From contig NZ_JAPDFT010000002.1 in NCBI RefSeq assembly GCF_025949665.1, positions 372,001-436,000 of the forward strand: a DNA stretch of 64,000 bases, read 5' to 3'. Of this stretch, positions 1-6,656 are shown one piece after another. The notes below the pieces were generated by a model. The model did no database searches and was not told the DNA's origin. It was given only the letters and a program-made list of their open reading frames with translations. The translations under genes and the position numbers were made by a program. Position 1 is the first letter of the stretch. Every line of letters begins with the position of its first letter. This stretch comes from Chryseobacterium viscerum (GTDB lineage Bacteria > Bacteroidota > Bacteroidia > Flavobacteriales > Weeksellaceae).

Positions 1-42
1 AGAATGACGAAAATAAACAGAATTTTTGAATTAGGAATGGCT

Positions 43-1314
43 TTAATGAAACCTGAAATTAGCTTCCGGCAATGTATTTTTTTTCAGGAAAGCTTCATAT
101 TCCGGAGACAGTTTTGCACGTCCAAAGGTGTTTTCACCACTCATGCTTCCAAGGCGGACTTTATCCTTCCCAAATTTTCGGTTCATGGCATCCATGGCTT
201 TCATCACGGGAAGATGCTGGTTTTGTATATCTTCTTCGAAAAGGCTGATTTGTCTCTGATCTTCGGGTACAAAATCATTCACCATCACCCCTGCCCTTTT
301 ATAATGAAATCCGTCTCTGTAAATAACTTCAAAAAGTTCATTAACCACTCTTCCTATTAAGATTGAGGAATTGGTAGGATTGGAAAGAATCCGGGTCATT
401 GCATTTCTGTATTCAGGCAGATCTTTCCTAAAACGGTTGGTCTGCACAAAAACCGTAATCATTTTACAACAGGTATTCTGCTTTCTTAATCTTTCTGAGC
501 AGTACATTCCAAAAGTTTCTACCCTTTCCCTTACTTCTTCTTTTTTTGTAAGCATCTGCATAAAACTTCGGGTAACAGCAATAGATTTTTTAGGAGAAGG
601 AGCGTCCAGTTCCAGCTGACGAATTCCCTTCAGTTCATTAATCATCCTTACGCCATGAATTCCCATCATCTTCCGAACCCATATTTCAGGTTTCTGAAGA
701 AGATCCCAGGCTTTATAGACGCCACTGTCGTTCATTTTGACGGCCAGTCTTCTTCCGATTCCCCAAACATCTGCGATATTAAGCCACTTCAATGCTTTTT
801 CAATTTTTTCAGGAGAATCCAGAATATAAACGCCATTAAAATTATCCGGAAACTCTTTTACAATTCTATTCGCAACTTTACATAAAGTCTTAGTGGGAGC
901 AATTCCGATACTTACGGGAATATTTTCTTTCTCATCAATCTCTTTTTTGATTTTAGAACAATATTCATGAATATCGATATACTTAAATCCTGTTAAATCA
1001 AGAAAAAGCTCATCAATACTGTAGACTTCATAATCAAGAACATAGGATTTGGCAATATTGATCACCTGCTGGCTTTTATAATTATACAATTCAAATTTTG
1101 CAGAAAAACTTTTCACATCATACTTTTGAAAAAGCTCCTTGTACTTGAATGCCGGGGCTGCCATAGGAATTCCAAGATCTTTTGCTTCTTTACTTCTGGA
1201 TACAACACACCCATCGTTGTTGGAAAGAACCACAACGGGCTTGCCCTCAAGATCAAGATCTAAAGTCCTTTCACAGGAAACAAAAAAGTTATTACAATCT
1301 ACAAGTGCATACAT
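43..1314 (-). CDS. umuC: Y-family DNA polymerase, UmuC type
   Basis: Catalytic subunit of an error-prone translesion DNA polymerase. The 423-residue protein opens with the family signature YALVDCNNFF (Asp6 binds metal), has the SNNDGCVVSRS finger segment near residues 31-41, and the second catalytic block SIDE at about 99-102 (Asp101, Glu102). Helix-hairpin-helix and little-finger regions follow, and the C-terminus has the tail typical of UmuC rather than DinB (MKAMDAMNRKFG). Length is normal for the family. No umuD/LexA-like S24 partner gene is visible next to it, although such a partner is usual; it may lie outside the window. It diverges from the endolysin-like gene, and a CGACA-N5-TGTCG site lies 122 bp upstream of its start. 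Identity is secure; how it is regulated is not. Confidence 0.95.
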   Translation of the reverse strand: MYALVDCNNFFVSCERTLDLDLEGKPVVVLSNNDGCVVSRSKEAKDLGIPMAAPAFKYKELFQKYDVKSFSAKFELYNYKSQQVINIAKSYVLDYEVYSIDELFLDLTGFKYIDIHEYCSKIKKEIDEKENIPVSIGIAPTKTLCKVANRIVKEFPDNFNGVYILDSPEKIEKALKWLNIADVWGIGRRLAVKMNDSGVYKAWDLLQKPEIWVRKMMGIHGVRMINELKGIRQLELDAPSPKKSIAVTRSFMQMLTKKEEVRERVETFGMYCSERLRKQNTCCKMITVFVQTNRFRKDLPEYRNAMTRILSNPTNSSILIGRVVNELFEVIYRDGFHYKRAGVMVNDFVPEDQRQISLFEEDIQNQHLPVMKAMDAMNRKFGKDKVRLGSMSGENTFGRAKLSPEYEAFLKKNTLPEANFRFH

Positions 1315-1339
1315 GACAGTTGTATGATAAATATCTACA

Positions 1340-1347
1340 CAAAATTA
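1340..1347 (-). promoter_or_regulatory. Probable -7 box of the umuC promoter
   Basis: Read on the minus strand this is TAATTTTG, a perfect TAnnTTTG box, about 25 bp before the umuC start codon. No CGACA/TGTCG element sits 26 bp upstream of it, so this promoter does not share the architecture of the five plus-strand copies. Confidence 0.5.
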
Positions 1348-1435
1348 GAGTTTTTAAAGAATAAAATAATCTTTTATACCATAATTAACATCATATTTAA
1401 CAGTCTGAAAAACAAATGAATAAAATTATTAAATA

Positions 1436-1469
1436 CGACACATTTTGTCGCATTAGTGTTTTAATTTTG
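1436..1469 (+). promoter_or_regulatory. WYL-type promoter copy 1 (palindrome plus -7 box)
   Basis: The palindrome CGACA-CATTT-TGTCG occupies 1436-1450, followed after 11 bp by TAATTTTG (1462-1469), a perfect -7 box. There is no TTTG at the usual -33 position; the palindrome covers it. It points toward the M15 gene but lies upstream of that gene's own copy 2. No start codon with a useful frame lies between the two, so its transcript would be a leader or small RNA, or it is a second promoter for the same gene. The palindrome could also act on the divergent umuC. Confidence 0.75.
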
Positions 1470-1558
1470 GATTCAAAAACATTTATTTAATCCTATTCCA
1501 CAGGCCTGGTCATTCTCAAACACTCAGGAACATCTCACACAAAAAATTAAATAAAACA

Positions 1559-1592
1559 CGTCAAGTTTCGTCGCTTCCGCTCTATACTTTTG
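1559..1592 (+). promoter_or_regulatory. WYL-type promoter copy 2, for the M15 peptidase gene
   Basis: CGTCA-AGTTT-CGTCG at 1559-1573, then TACTTTTG at 1585-1592. The offset from first base of the element to first base of the -7 box is 26 bp, as in the other four copies. This is the least palindromic copy: the right half is CGTCG rather than TGTCG. The M15 start codon at 1614 is about 18 nt beyond the expected transcription start. The TTG at 1590 lies inside the -7 box and cannot be the start. Confidence 0.8.
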
Positions 1593-1613
1593 TATTATAA
1601 CAAAATAGGAAAT

Positions 1614-2114
1614 ATGGACAAAGTAACCTTGGAACAAATTCAGAAACTTCATCCGCTGGTAAGAGATGAAGTGAAGCAAATTATACAAGAATGTAATGAA
1701 GCCCTTACCGGAAGGGCCAAGATAAGAATCACCCAGGGATTAAGATCTTTTGAAGAGCAGGAAAAGCATTATGCGATCGGAAGAATTACTTCCGGAAAAA
1801 AGGTGACCAATGCTAAAGCAGGGCAAAGCATCCACAATTATGGTCTTGCCGTAGATATCTGCCTGGTGATTGACCGAAAAACGGTAAGTTGGGATACAGT
1901 AAAAGATTGGGATAATGACAAAGTTGCCGATTGGTATGAGTGTGTAAAAATCTTTGCCCGCCATGGCTGGGACTGGGGTGGAAGCTGGAAAACCTTCAAA
2001 GACCTTCCCCACTTTGAAAAAAAGAACATTCCCTCTAAAAAAGGTTCCGTAAAAACCAGATGGAGAACACTCTTAAAGATGCCTAGAGATAAGCAGAATT
2101 ATGTTGTTTTTTAA
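1614..2114 (+). CDS. M15-family peptidase, phage-endolysin-like
   Basis: Predicted zinc peptidase of the VanY/L-alanyl-D-glutamate endopeptidase type that cuts peptide stems of peptidoglycan. The 166-residue protein has ITQGLRSFEEQEKHYAIGR near residues 38-57, the zinc-ligand block SIHNYGLAVD (His74, Asp81) and the third ligand in DLPHFE (His133), with GWDWGGSW between. There is no signal peptide and no membrane segment, so like phage endolysins it would stay cytoplasmic until the membrane is breached. The start at ATG 1614 is chosen because the upstream TTG falls in the promoter. It is expressed from a WYL-type promoter and is followed by a patatin-like gene with the same promoter type. A housekeeping role is less likely given the missing export signal, but this is inference. 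Confidence 0.85.
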   Translation: MDKVTLEQIQKLHPLVRDEVKQIIQECNEALTGRAKIRITQGLRSFEEQEKHYAIGRITSGKKVTNAKAGQSIHNYGLAVDICLVIDRKTVSWDTVKDWDNDKVADWYECVKIFARHGWDWGGSWKTFKDLPHFEKKNIPSKKGSVKTRWRTLLKMPRDKQNYVVF

Positions 2115-2200
2115 CTCTCATTTATCAAACCATTAAAAGACTAACTCTCTGATTTGAAGCTCCATTTTTTTGATAAAATTAATTAAAATCATTTATAATA

Positions 2201-2234
2201 CGACAAGTTCTGTCGCTTCCTCCGTCTATCTTTA
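2201..2234 (+). promoter_or_regulatory. WYL-type promoter copy 3, for the patatin gene
   Basis: Perfect palindrome CGACA-AGTTC-TGTCG at 2201-2215, then TATCTTTA at 2227-2234, again 26 bp from first base to first base. The -7 box has A where the consensus has the final G, the weakest of the five. The transcript would have a leader of about 120 nt before the patatin start. Confidence 0.78.
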
Positions 2235-2275
2235 CTTTATAAGAAAACACCAAAAGCAATCCTTATAATAAGCTG

Positions 2276-2310
2276 AAACCAATAGATATTTTTCGGAAAT
2301 CTATTGGTTT
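2276..2310 (+). terminator. Leader hairpin (possible attenuator) before the patatin gene
   Basis: A perfect 12-bp stem, AAACCAATAGAT (2276-2287) with ATCTATTGGTTT (2299-2310), lies inside the 5' leader between promoter copy 3 and the patatin start at 2360. It ends in a short run of T. It could terminate a short RNA of about 70 nt or attenuate transcription into the phospholipase gene. The U tract is weak, so protection of the mRNA or translational control is also possible. Confidence 0.55.
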
Positions 2311-2359
2311 TACTTGTCTAAAGCTGCTAAATGTTTCTTTAAAAAAATGAAAAAATAAC

Positions 2360-3397
2360 ATGAAAAAGACAACCATTCTTTCTTTGGACGGAGGTGGAAT
2401 AAGAGGAATCATCACCTGTATTATTCTGCGTTACATAGAAGAGCAGCTCCAGTATTATGATAAGCCAACAGCTAAGCTTGGGGATTATTTTGACCTGGTG
2501 GCAGGCAGCAGCACCGGAGGTCTGATTGCTTCTATTATTCTATGTCCCGACGAAACCCGAAAAGCAAAATATTCTATTCAGAAAGGATTAGAATTATATG
2601 CAGAAAAGGGCGGCGATATCTTCCAGGTTTCCTTTTGGGAAAAACTGGTTAATCCATTCGGATTATTGAATGAAAAAATTCCACAGGAATCACTTGAAAG
2701 GAATTTAAATGACTTTTTTGGAAATTTAGAATTAAAAGAATTAATAAAACCATGTTTAATAACAAGTTATGACATTGAGAACAGAAGAGCAAAACTTTTC
2801 AATTCATGGAATGCCAACCTCAGCACAGATAACTTCTACGTAAAAGATATCTGCAGGGCAACTTCAGCCGCACCTACCTATTTTAGTCCGGTACAGATCA
2901 AATCCATGTATGGACAGATCTTCAGCCTGATTGACGGAGGAATGTTTGCCAATAATCCTGCCCTTTGTGCTTATGCAGAGGCAAGAAAAATTCCTTTTGC
3001 CGAAATTTTAAAGAACCATCAGAAAGCCAACCATCCGAGTGTAAATGATATGATTATTGTTTCTATCGGAACAGGAATTGAAGCCAGACCTTATCCTTTT
3101 AAAAAACTGGAAAAAGCCGGGAAAATTGGCTGGGTAAGCCCGATTATTGATATTTTAATGTCTGCCAATGCAGAAACAGTAGATTATCAATTGGAACAGA
3201 TGTTTCAGACACTGGGTTTGAGAAATCAGAAAAACTATTACCGCCTGAATCCCTCACTGAAAAACGCATCTCCGGCAATGGATAACGTAAAAAGGTCTAA
3301 TATTGAAAACCTTATACAGGCCGGATTGAGCTATATTGATGACAACAGAGAAATCCTGAATCAGATTGTTCAAAAACTCATTAGAAATAAAATATAA
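2360..3397 (+). CDS. Patatin-like phospholipase
   Basis: Serine lipid hydrolase of the patatin fold, 345 residues. The oxyanion loop DGGGIRG is at residues 10-16, the nucleophile elbow GSSTG at 49-53 (Ser51), and the catalytic aspartate in IDGGMFANNP (Asp192). The Ser-Asp dyad is complete, so it should be active. No signal peptide is present, so it acts from the cytoplasm on the inner membrane or on lipids. The size and cytoplasmic location resemble patatin effectors of anti-phage systems such as CapV, but no CD-NTase cyclase lies nearby, so a CBASS assignment is not supported. It has its own WYL-type promoter and a leader hairpin, suggesting tight control, as expected for a toxic enzyme. Confidence 0.9.
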   Translation: MKKTTILSLDGGGIRGIITCIILRYIEEQLQYYDKPTAKLGDYFDLVAGSSTGGLIASIILCPDETRKAKYSIQKGLELYAEKGGDIFQVSFWEKLVNPFGLLNEKIPQESLERNLNDFFGNLELKELIKPCLITSYDIENRRAKLFNSWNANLSTDNFYVKDICRATSAAPTYFSPVQIKSMYGQIFSLIDGGMFANNPALCAYAEARKIPFAEILKNHQKANHPSVNDMIIVSIGTGIEARPYPFKKLEKAGKIGWVSPIIDILMSANAETVDYQLEQMFQTLGLRNQKNYYRLNPSLKNASPAMDNVKRSNIENLIQAGLSYIDDNREILNQIVQKLIRNKI

Positions 3398-3470
3398 GCC
3401 CTGAACCTTATAACTATCTAATATAAGCTTTAAAGATTATATTTTAAAACTGGAAAATATTTTTTAAACA

Positions 3471-3504
3471 CGTCAAGTTTTGTCGTTTTGCCCCGATATC
3501 TTTG
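3471..3504 (+). promoter_or_regulatory. WYL-type promoter copy 4, for the acidic small protein
   Basis: CGTCA-AGTTT-TGTCG at 3471-3485 followed by a perfect -7 box TATCTTTG at 3497-3504, with the same 26-bp offset. It is preceded by AAACA, also seen before copies 2 and 5. Confidence 0.82.
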
Positions 3505-3627
3505 GAGTATCAAAAGATACAAAACAAGAATCCATAAAACTTTAAAAAGCCTTTGAATTCAACATTCGCCTATGCTGAACAACCTGAAGTATGTTCAGAA
3601 TGTAACCAACATCTTATAACACAAAAC

Positions 3628-3765
3628 ATGGAAACACCCGATACCAAATTACTCTTTGACGCAAACCTCTTTACAATAGAATGGAGCGACATAGAAAATG
3701 CTGAGATAGATTATGAAAACTATCTGAACGACATTGACAACTTCCTCAGAGAAGATTTTGAATAA
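3628..3765 (+). CDS. Small strongly acidic protein, function unknown
   Basis: From ATG 3628 the product has 45 residues, with 14 Asp/Glu and only two Lys/Arg, clustered in repeated short acidic groups (WSDIENAEIDYENYLNDID). The same frame is open back to a TTG at 3553, which would give 70 residues and add a CSEC motif and a histidine; I cannot decide between the two starts. There is no signal peptide or membrane segment. It follows WYL-type promoter copy 4 and precedes the WYL regulator gene. Such acidity is seen in DNA-mimic inhibitors and antitoxin-like proteins, but nothing here proves that. I do not recognise the family. Confidence 0.5.
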   Translation: METPDTKLLFDANLFTIEWSDIENAEIDYENYLNDIDNFLREDFE

Positions 3766-3792
3766 GATACTTTTTAGATAAAAAATAAAACA

Positions 3793-3826
3793 CGACACGT
3801 TTTGTCGCATTAACCGCATATATTTG
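3793..3826 (+). promoter_or_regulatory. WYL-type promoter copy 5, for the WYL regulator gene
   Basis: Perfect palindrome CGACA-CGTTT-TGTCG at 3793-3807 and a perfect -7 box TATATTTG at 3819-3826, again offset by 26 bp. Its position directly before the regulator gene predicts autoregulation. Confidence 0.85.
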
Positions 3827-3843
3827 TCTTATAAAACTTTATC

Positions 3844-3867
3844 ATGAAACGCAGTTCTGCTGCATCC
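3844..3867 (+). other. Seven-codon leader frame before the WYL gene
   Basis: An ATG at 3844 opens a seven-codon frame (MKRSSAAS then stop) in the leader between promoter copy 5 and the regulator start at 3881. It may be chance, or may tune translation of the regulator. Confidence 0.25.
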
Positions 3868-3880
3868 TAAAAAAAGAGAA

Positions 3881-4801
3881 ATGAAGAAAGATTTTTATCT
3901 GACAAGATATGCCTTAATAATTAAAAGATTAGAAAGTTCTCCGGCTACCTATTCCCAGCTGGAGGACTATCTTTTAAATTCTTTTGAATTCCAGGATGCC
4001 GGAATCAAGAGCTACTCTATCCGTACCCTGCAAAGGGATATCCGGGAGATTTCCGATCTTTTTAATCTTTCTATTCACAACAAGAAAAAGGGGGATAACC
4101 GATACTATATCGAGAGCCGACCAATCATGGAAGTGGATGAGTACAACCAGAAATTACTGGAATCTTTTCAGGTAAGTAACGCTCTGAATCTTCATCCGGA
4201 TTTTTCAGATTTTATATTTTTTGAAAGCCGCAAACCAACCGGTGTGGAACATTTTTATGATCTGTTCTTTGCCATCCGAAATAAAAGGGTTGTAAGCTTT
4301 GAACATTACAATTATAAAAACAAACTGATGACCTCCAGAAAAGTTCATCCTTTAGCCTTAAAAGAATCCAAAGACCGATGGTATCTTATTGCTATTGACA
4401 CCAAAGATAAAGCTTTAAAATCTTTCGGGCTTGATAGAATCAACTATCTTGACGTAGCCAAAAATCAGTTTAGAGAGAAGTACAAATATAATTTCAGAGA
4501 GCATTTCAAAAATGCATTCGGAGTAATGAATCTGACGGAGCAGAAACCACAGAATATTGTATTGAAATGCAGCCGCCATCAGGGAGAGTACATCAGAAGC
4601 TTTCCTCTTCATCAATCGCAGAAAGAGACCAAAGAAACTCCGGAAGAGATTTATTTTGAGTTCTTCCTTCATCCTACTTATGACTTTATGCAGGAAATTC
4701 TTTCTTATGGAAAAGAAGTAACTGTTCTGGAACCTAAAGGTTTAGTTGATGACATCCGTAATCATTTACAGGAATCTTTGAACCGTTATCTTGAAAGCTG
4801 A
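3881..4801 (+). CDS. WYL-domain transcriptional regulator
   Basis: DNA-binding regulator of 306 residues. Residues 1-80 form a winged helix-turn-helix of the WYL type, with the recognition region near SYSIRTLQRDIREISDLFNL. Residues 125-190 form the WYL domain: SRKVHPLAL, then RWYLIAID (Arg166, Trp167, Tyr168, Leu169), then SFGLDRI. The C-terminal part, about 225-305, fits the WCX extension. WYL domains are known to bind nucleic-acid ligands: ssDNA in DriD, and DNA-damage signalling by PafBC in mycobacteria. Single-HTH relatives such as CapW/BrxR bind palindromic operators as homodimers and control defence islands. Five near-identical palindromic promoter elements lie within the 2.5 kb upstream, including one before this gene, so it is the natural candidate to bind them. 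Whether it activates or represses cannot be read from sequence. Confidence 0.92.
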   Translation: MKKDFYLTRYALIIKRLESSPATYSQLEDYLLNSFEFQDAGIKSYSIRTLQRDIREISDLFNLSIHNKKKGDNRYYIESRPIMEVDEYNQKLLESFQVSNALNLHPDFSDFIFFESRKPTGVEHFYDLFFAIRNKRVVSFEHYNYKNKLMTSRKVHPLALKESKDRWYLIAIDTKDKALKSFGLDRINYLDVAKNQFREKYKYNFREHFKNAFGVMNLTEQKPQNIVLKCSRHQGEYIRSFPLHQSQKETKETPEEIYFEFFLHPTYDFMQEILSYGKEVTVLEPKGLVDDIRNHLQESLNRYLES

Positions 4802-4854
4802 TCATAAAAAACACATTTCATATTTTTTGTTATATTTACATAAATATACCCTTA

Positions 4855-5472
4855 TTGAAAACTTTATTTGTTGGCATCAGCTGCTTTATTTCCACCTTTT
4901 TTCTGGCACAGCAGAAAGAAGAATTCAGGCTTGTAAAGAGCTATTATAACCAGCACAGAAATATGCTGAATAAAGAGTTCAAAAAAAAGTTTGATGCTGA
5001 ATCCAATATGGATAAAAAAGTGGCAATAAAAGGAGATTTTCTCTTTTTCATGAAAAAAATGGACAGCATTGAAAACAATGCCTTGATCGGGGCTTTATTA
5101 AAGGTTAGAAACCTGGAAGACCTCCAAACCATCAGGAATCCTAAATTAAATCCATCCGAAAAATTTTCTGATGCAGAAAAGGTTGCGGATTATCCCGGAG
5201 GGCTTAATTCTTTGAGACAGGAAGTTGCCAATCTGCTATACGTTGATGGGGTTTATTCCTTAGAAAAAATGATAAAAACAGATGTTGATTTTATTGTAGA
5301 AAAAGATGGTACAGTAAGCAATGTTCATGCACAGGGCGATAATTTCACCTTCAACAGACAGGCAGAAATTGCATTATATTCTCTTGCAGAAAAGTTCTCT
5401 CCGGCAATGATAAAAGGAGATCCTACCACTTATCGTTTTAAATTACCTTTAACTTTAACGATCACCGATTAA
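4855..5472 (+). CDS. Secreted protein with TonB C-terminal-like domain
   Basis: A 205-residue exported protein. A typical signal peptide starts immediately at a TTG codon (KTLFVGISCFISTFFLAQQ), and no ATG or GTG gives an equally complete signal, so I keep the TTG start. The N-terminal half is charged and helical. The C-terminal half, from about residue 115 (DYPGGLNSLRQEVANLLY onward), resembles the TonB C-terminal fold with its PGG motif, a VDFIVEKDGTV strand and a final strand FKLPLTLTI. It lacks an N-terminal anchor plus proline-rich spacer, so it is unlikely to be an energy transducer itself. tadA begins four bases after its stop codon, so the two are probably co-transcribed. Function unknown. 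Confidence 0.7.
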   Translation: MKTLFVGISCFISTFFLAQQKEEFRLVKSYYNQHRNMLNKEFKKKFDAESNMDKKVAIKGDFLFFMKKMDSIENNALIGALLKVRNLEDLQTIRNPKLNPSEKFSDAEKVADYPGGLNSLRQEVANLLYVDGVYSLEKMIKTDVDFIVEKDGTVSNVHAQGDNFTFNRQAEIALYSLAEKFSPAMIKGDPTTYRFKLPLTLTITD

Positions 5473-5475
5473 AAA

Positions 5476-5907
5476 ATGTTTACTGACGAATATTACATGA
5501 AAATGGCCCTGCAGGAAGCAGAAGCCGCTTTGGAAAAAGATGAGGTTCCTATTGGATGTGTAGTAGTTTCCAATAACAGGATTATCGCAAGAGCCCACAA
5601 TCTTACCGAAACCCTGAATGATGTTACTGCTCACGCAGAAATGCAGGCCATCACTTCAGCGGCCAATTTCCTTGGAGGAAAGTATTTAAAAGACTGTACA
5701 TTGTATGTAACAATGGAACCATGCGTGATGTGCTCAGGTGCACTTTCCTGGTCTCAGATTTCAAAAGTGGTGATTGGCGCACGGGATGAACAAAGAGGGT
5801 TTATCAATAAACATCTTTCTCTGCACCCGAAAACAGAAATCATTACAGGCATCATGGAAGCCGAATGTTCTTCTATTGTTAAAGATTTTTTTAAAAGTAA
5901 AAGATAA
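5476..5907 (+). CDS. tadA: tRNA-adenosine deaminase
   Basis: Converts adenosine 34 to inosine in the anticodon of tRNA-Arg(ACG), allowing wobble decoding. The 143-residue protein has the deaminase zinc site: HAE at residues 53-55 (His53 ligand, Glu55 proton shuttle) and PCVMC (Cys83, Cys86). PIGCVVV and the downstream GARDEQRGFI match TadA. Normal length. Other nucleoside deaminases of this fold are the main alternative, but the motif context favours TadA. It sits directly downstream of the TonB-C-like gene and is followed by a strong terminator at 5984. Confidence 0.9.
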   Translation: MFTDEYYMKMALQEAEAALEKDEVPIGCVVVSNNRIIARAHNLTETLNDVTAHAEMQAITSAANFLGGKYLKDCTLYVTMEPCVMCSGALSWSQISKVVIGARDEQRGFINKHLSLHPKTEIITGIMEAECSSIVKDFFKSKR

Positions 5908-5983
5908 CCTTTTCATTGAAAGAATTTGATTCGTGTCTTGGTGGACTTTAACCTTTTCCCAATAGTTTAGATAATAATAGTAT

Positions 5984-6020
5984 AAAAAGCCAGAGAAAAT
6001 TAAAATATTCTCTGGCTTTT
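5984..6020. terminator. Bidirectional terminator between tadA and the GNAT gene
   Basis: Stem AAAAGCCAGAGAA pairs with TTCTCTGGCTTTT around a short AT loop, with T or A tracts on both sides. It lies between convergent genes and can serve both. Confidence 0.85.
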
Positions 6021-6059
6021 GTTTTTATAGAATCAGGAATGTATTCATATTCCTTACAA

Positions 6060-6587
6060 TCAGTCTTTAAAAATAGAGTATCTCACTATATCAAAATATT
6101 CTCCATCTTTCTTCATTTCCTGCTTTAAAACAGCTTCCTGCTCCATTCCTATTTTCTCCATTATTCTTCCGGATGCCGGGTTGTGAAGAAAATGGGTAGC
6201 AAAGATCTTATGGAAACCCAGGTCCTTAAAACCAAAATCTACAATTGCTCCTGCTGCTTCAGTTACATATCCTTTATTCCAATAAGGTATTCCTATCCAG
6301 TACCCAAGCTCCGCTTTATCATCATCCCTGTCATGCAGTCCGATAGCACCTATGATATGTCCTTCTTTGTTCCTGATAGCAAAAGTATATCCTGTTTGAT
6401 TATCAAAAGCTTCCTTTGACATTTTCAGCCAGGATCTGGCATCATTTTCTACGTAAGGATACGGAATATTAGAGGTAAGATCAGAATAAATCCTATGTTG
6501 AAGATATTCAACAATAAAAGGAACATCCTTTTCTTCCAGTTGTGAGAGAATAAGTCTTTTGGTTTCTATGATGGGAAATTTTTCCAT
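6060..6587 (-). CDS. GNAT-family N-acetyltransferase, RimJ/RimL-like
   Basis: A 175-residue acetyltransferase of the RimJ/RimL type, predicted to move acetyl from acetyl-CoA to an amine, often a protein N-terminus. It opens with ETKRLILSQLEEKDVPFI, has strand beta-4 LGYWIGIPYWNKGYVTEAAGAIVDF with the acetyl-CoA pyrophosphate loop (WNKGYVTEA), and ends with the expected HNPASGRIMEKIGMEQE segment. The substrate cannot be told. It lies alone on the minus strand, downstream of coaX and convergent with tadA. Confidence 0.88.
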   Translation of the reverse strand: MEKFPIIETKRLILSQLEEKDVPFIVEYLQHRIYSDLTSNIPYPYVENDARSWLKMSKEAFDNQTGYTFAIRNKEGHIIGAIGLHDRDDDKAELGYWIGIPYWNKGYVTEAAGAIVDFGFKDLGFHKIFATHFLHNPASGRIMEKIGMEQEAVLKQEMKKDGEYFDIVRYSIFKD

Positions 6588-6656
6588 TGTATTAAGGTTA
6601 AAGTTAAGTGTAAGATAAGATATGACTTGAGCTCAACCCAGCCTTAATCTTTTAAT

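Noticed and set aside
1436..1450. LexA/SOS box explanation for the repeated CGACA-N5-TGTCG element
   Set aside because: No LexA or UmuD gene is present in the window, the element keeps a fixed distance to the -7 box rather than varying as LexA boxes do, and it replaces the -33 element; a WYL regulator lies right beside the copies.
2360..3397. CBASS defence system with a CapV effector
   Set aside because: No CD-NTase cyclase or Cap2/Cap3-type gene lies nearby; the patatin alone does not define CBASS.
3571..3615. Alternative short frame starting MLNNLKYVQ at 3571
   Set aside because: Only 14 codons, no conserved look, and it overlaps the possible longer form of the acidic protein.
1614..4801. 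Intact prophage or phage remnant
   Set aside because: Apart from the endolysin-like peptidase there is no integrase, holin, terminase, capsid or tail gene and no attachment site.
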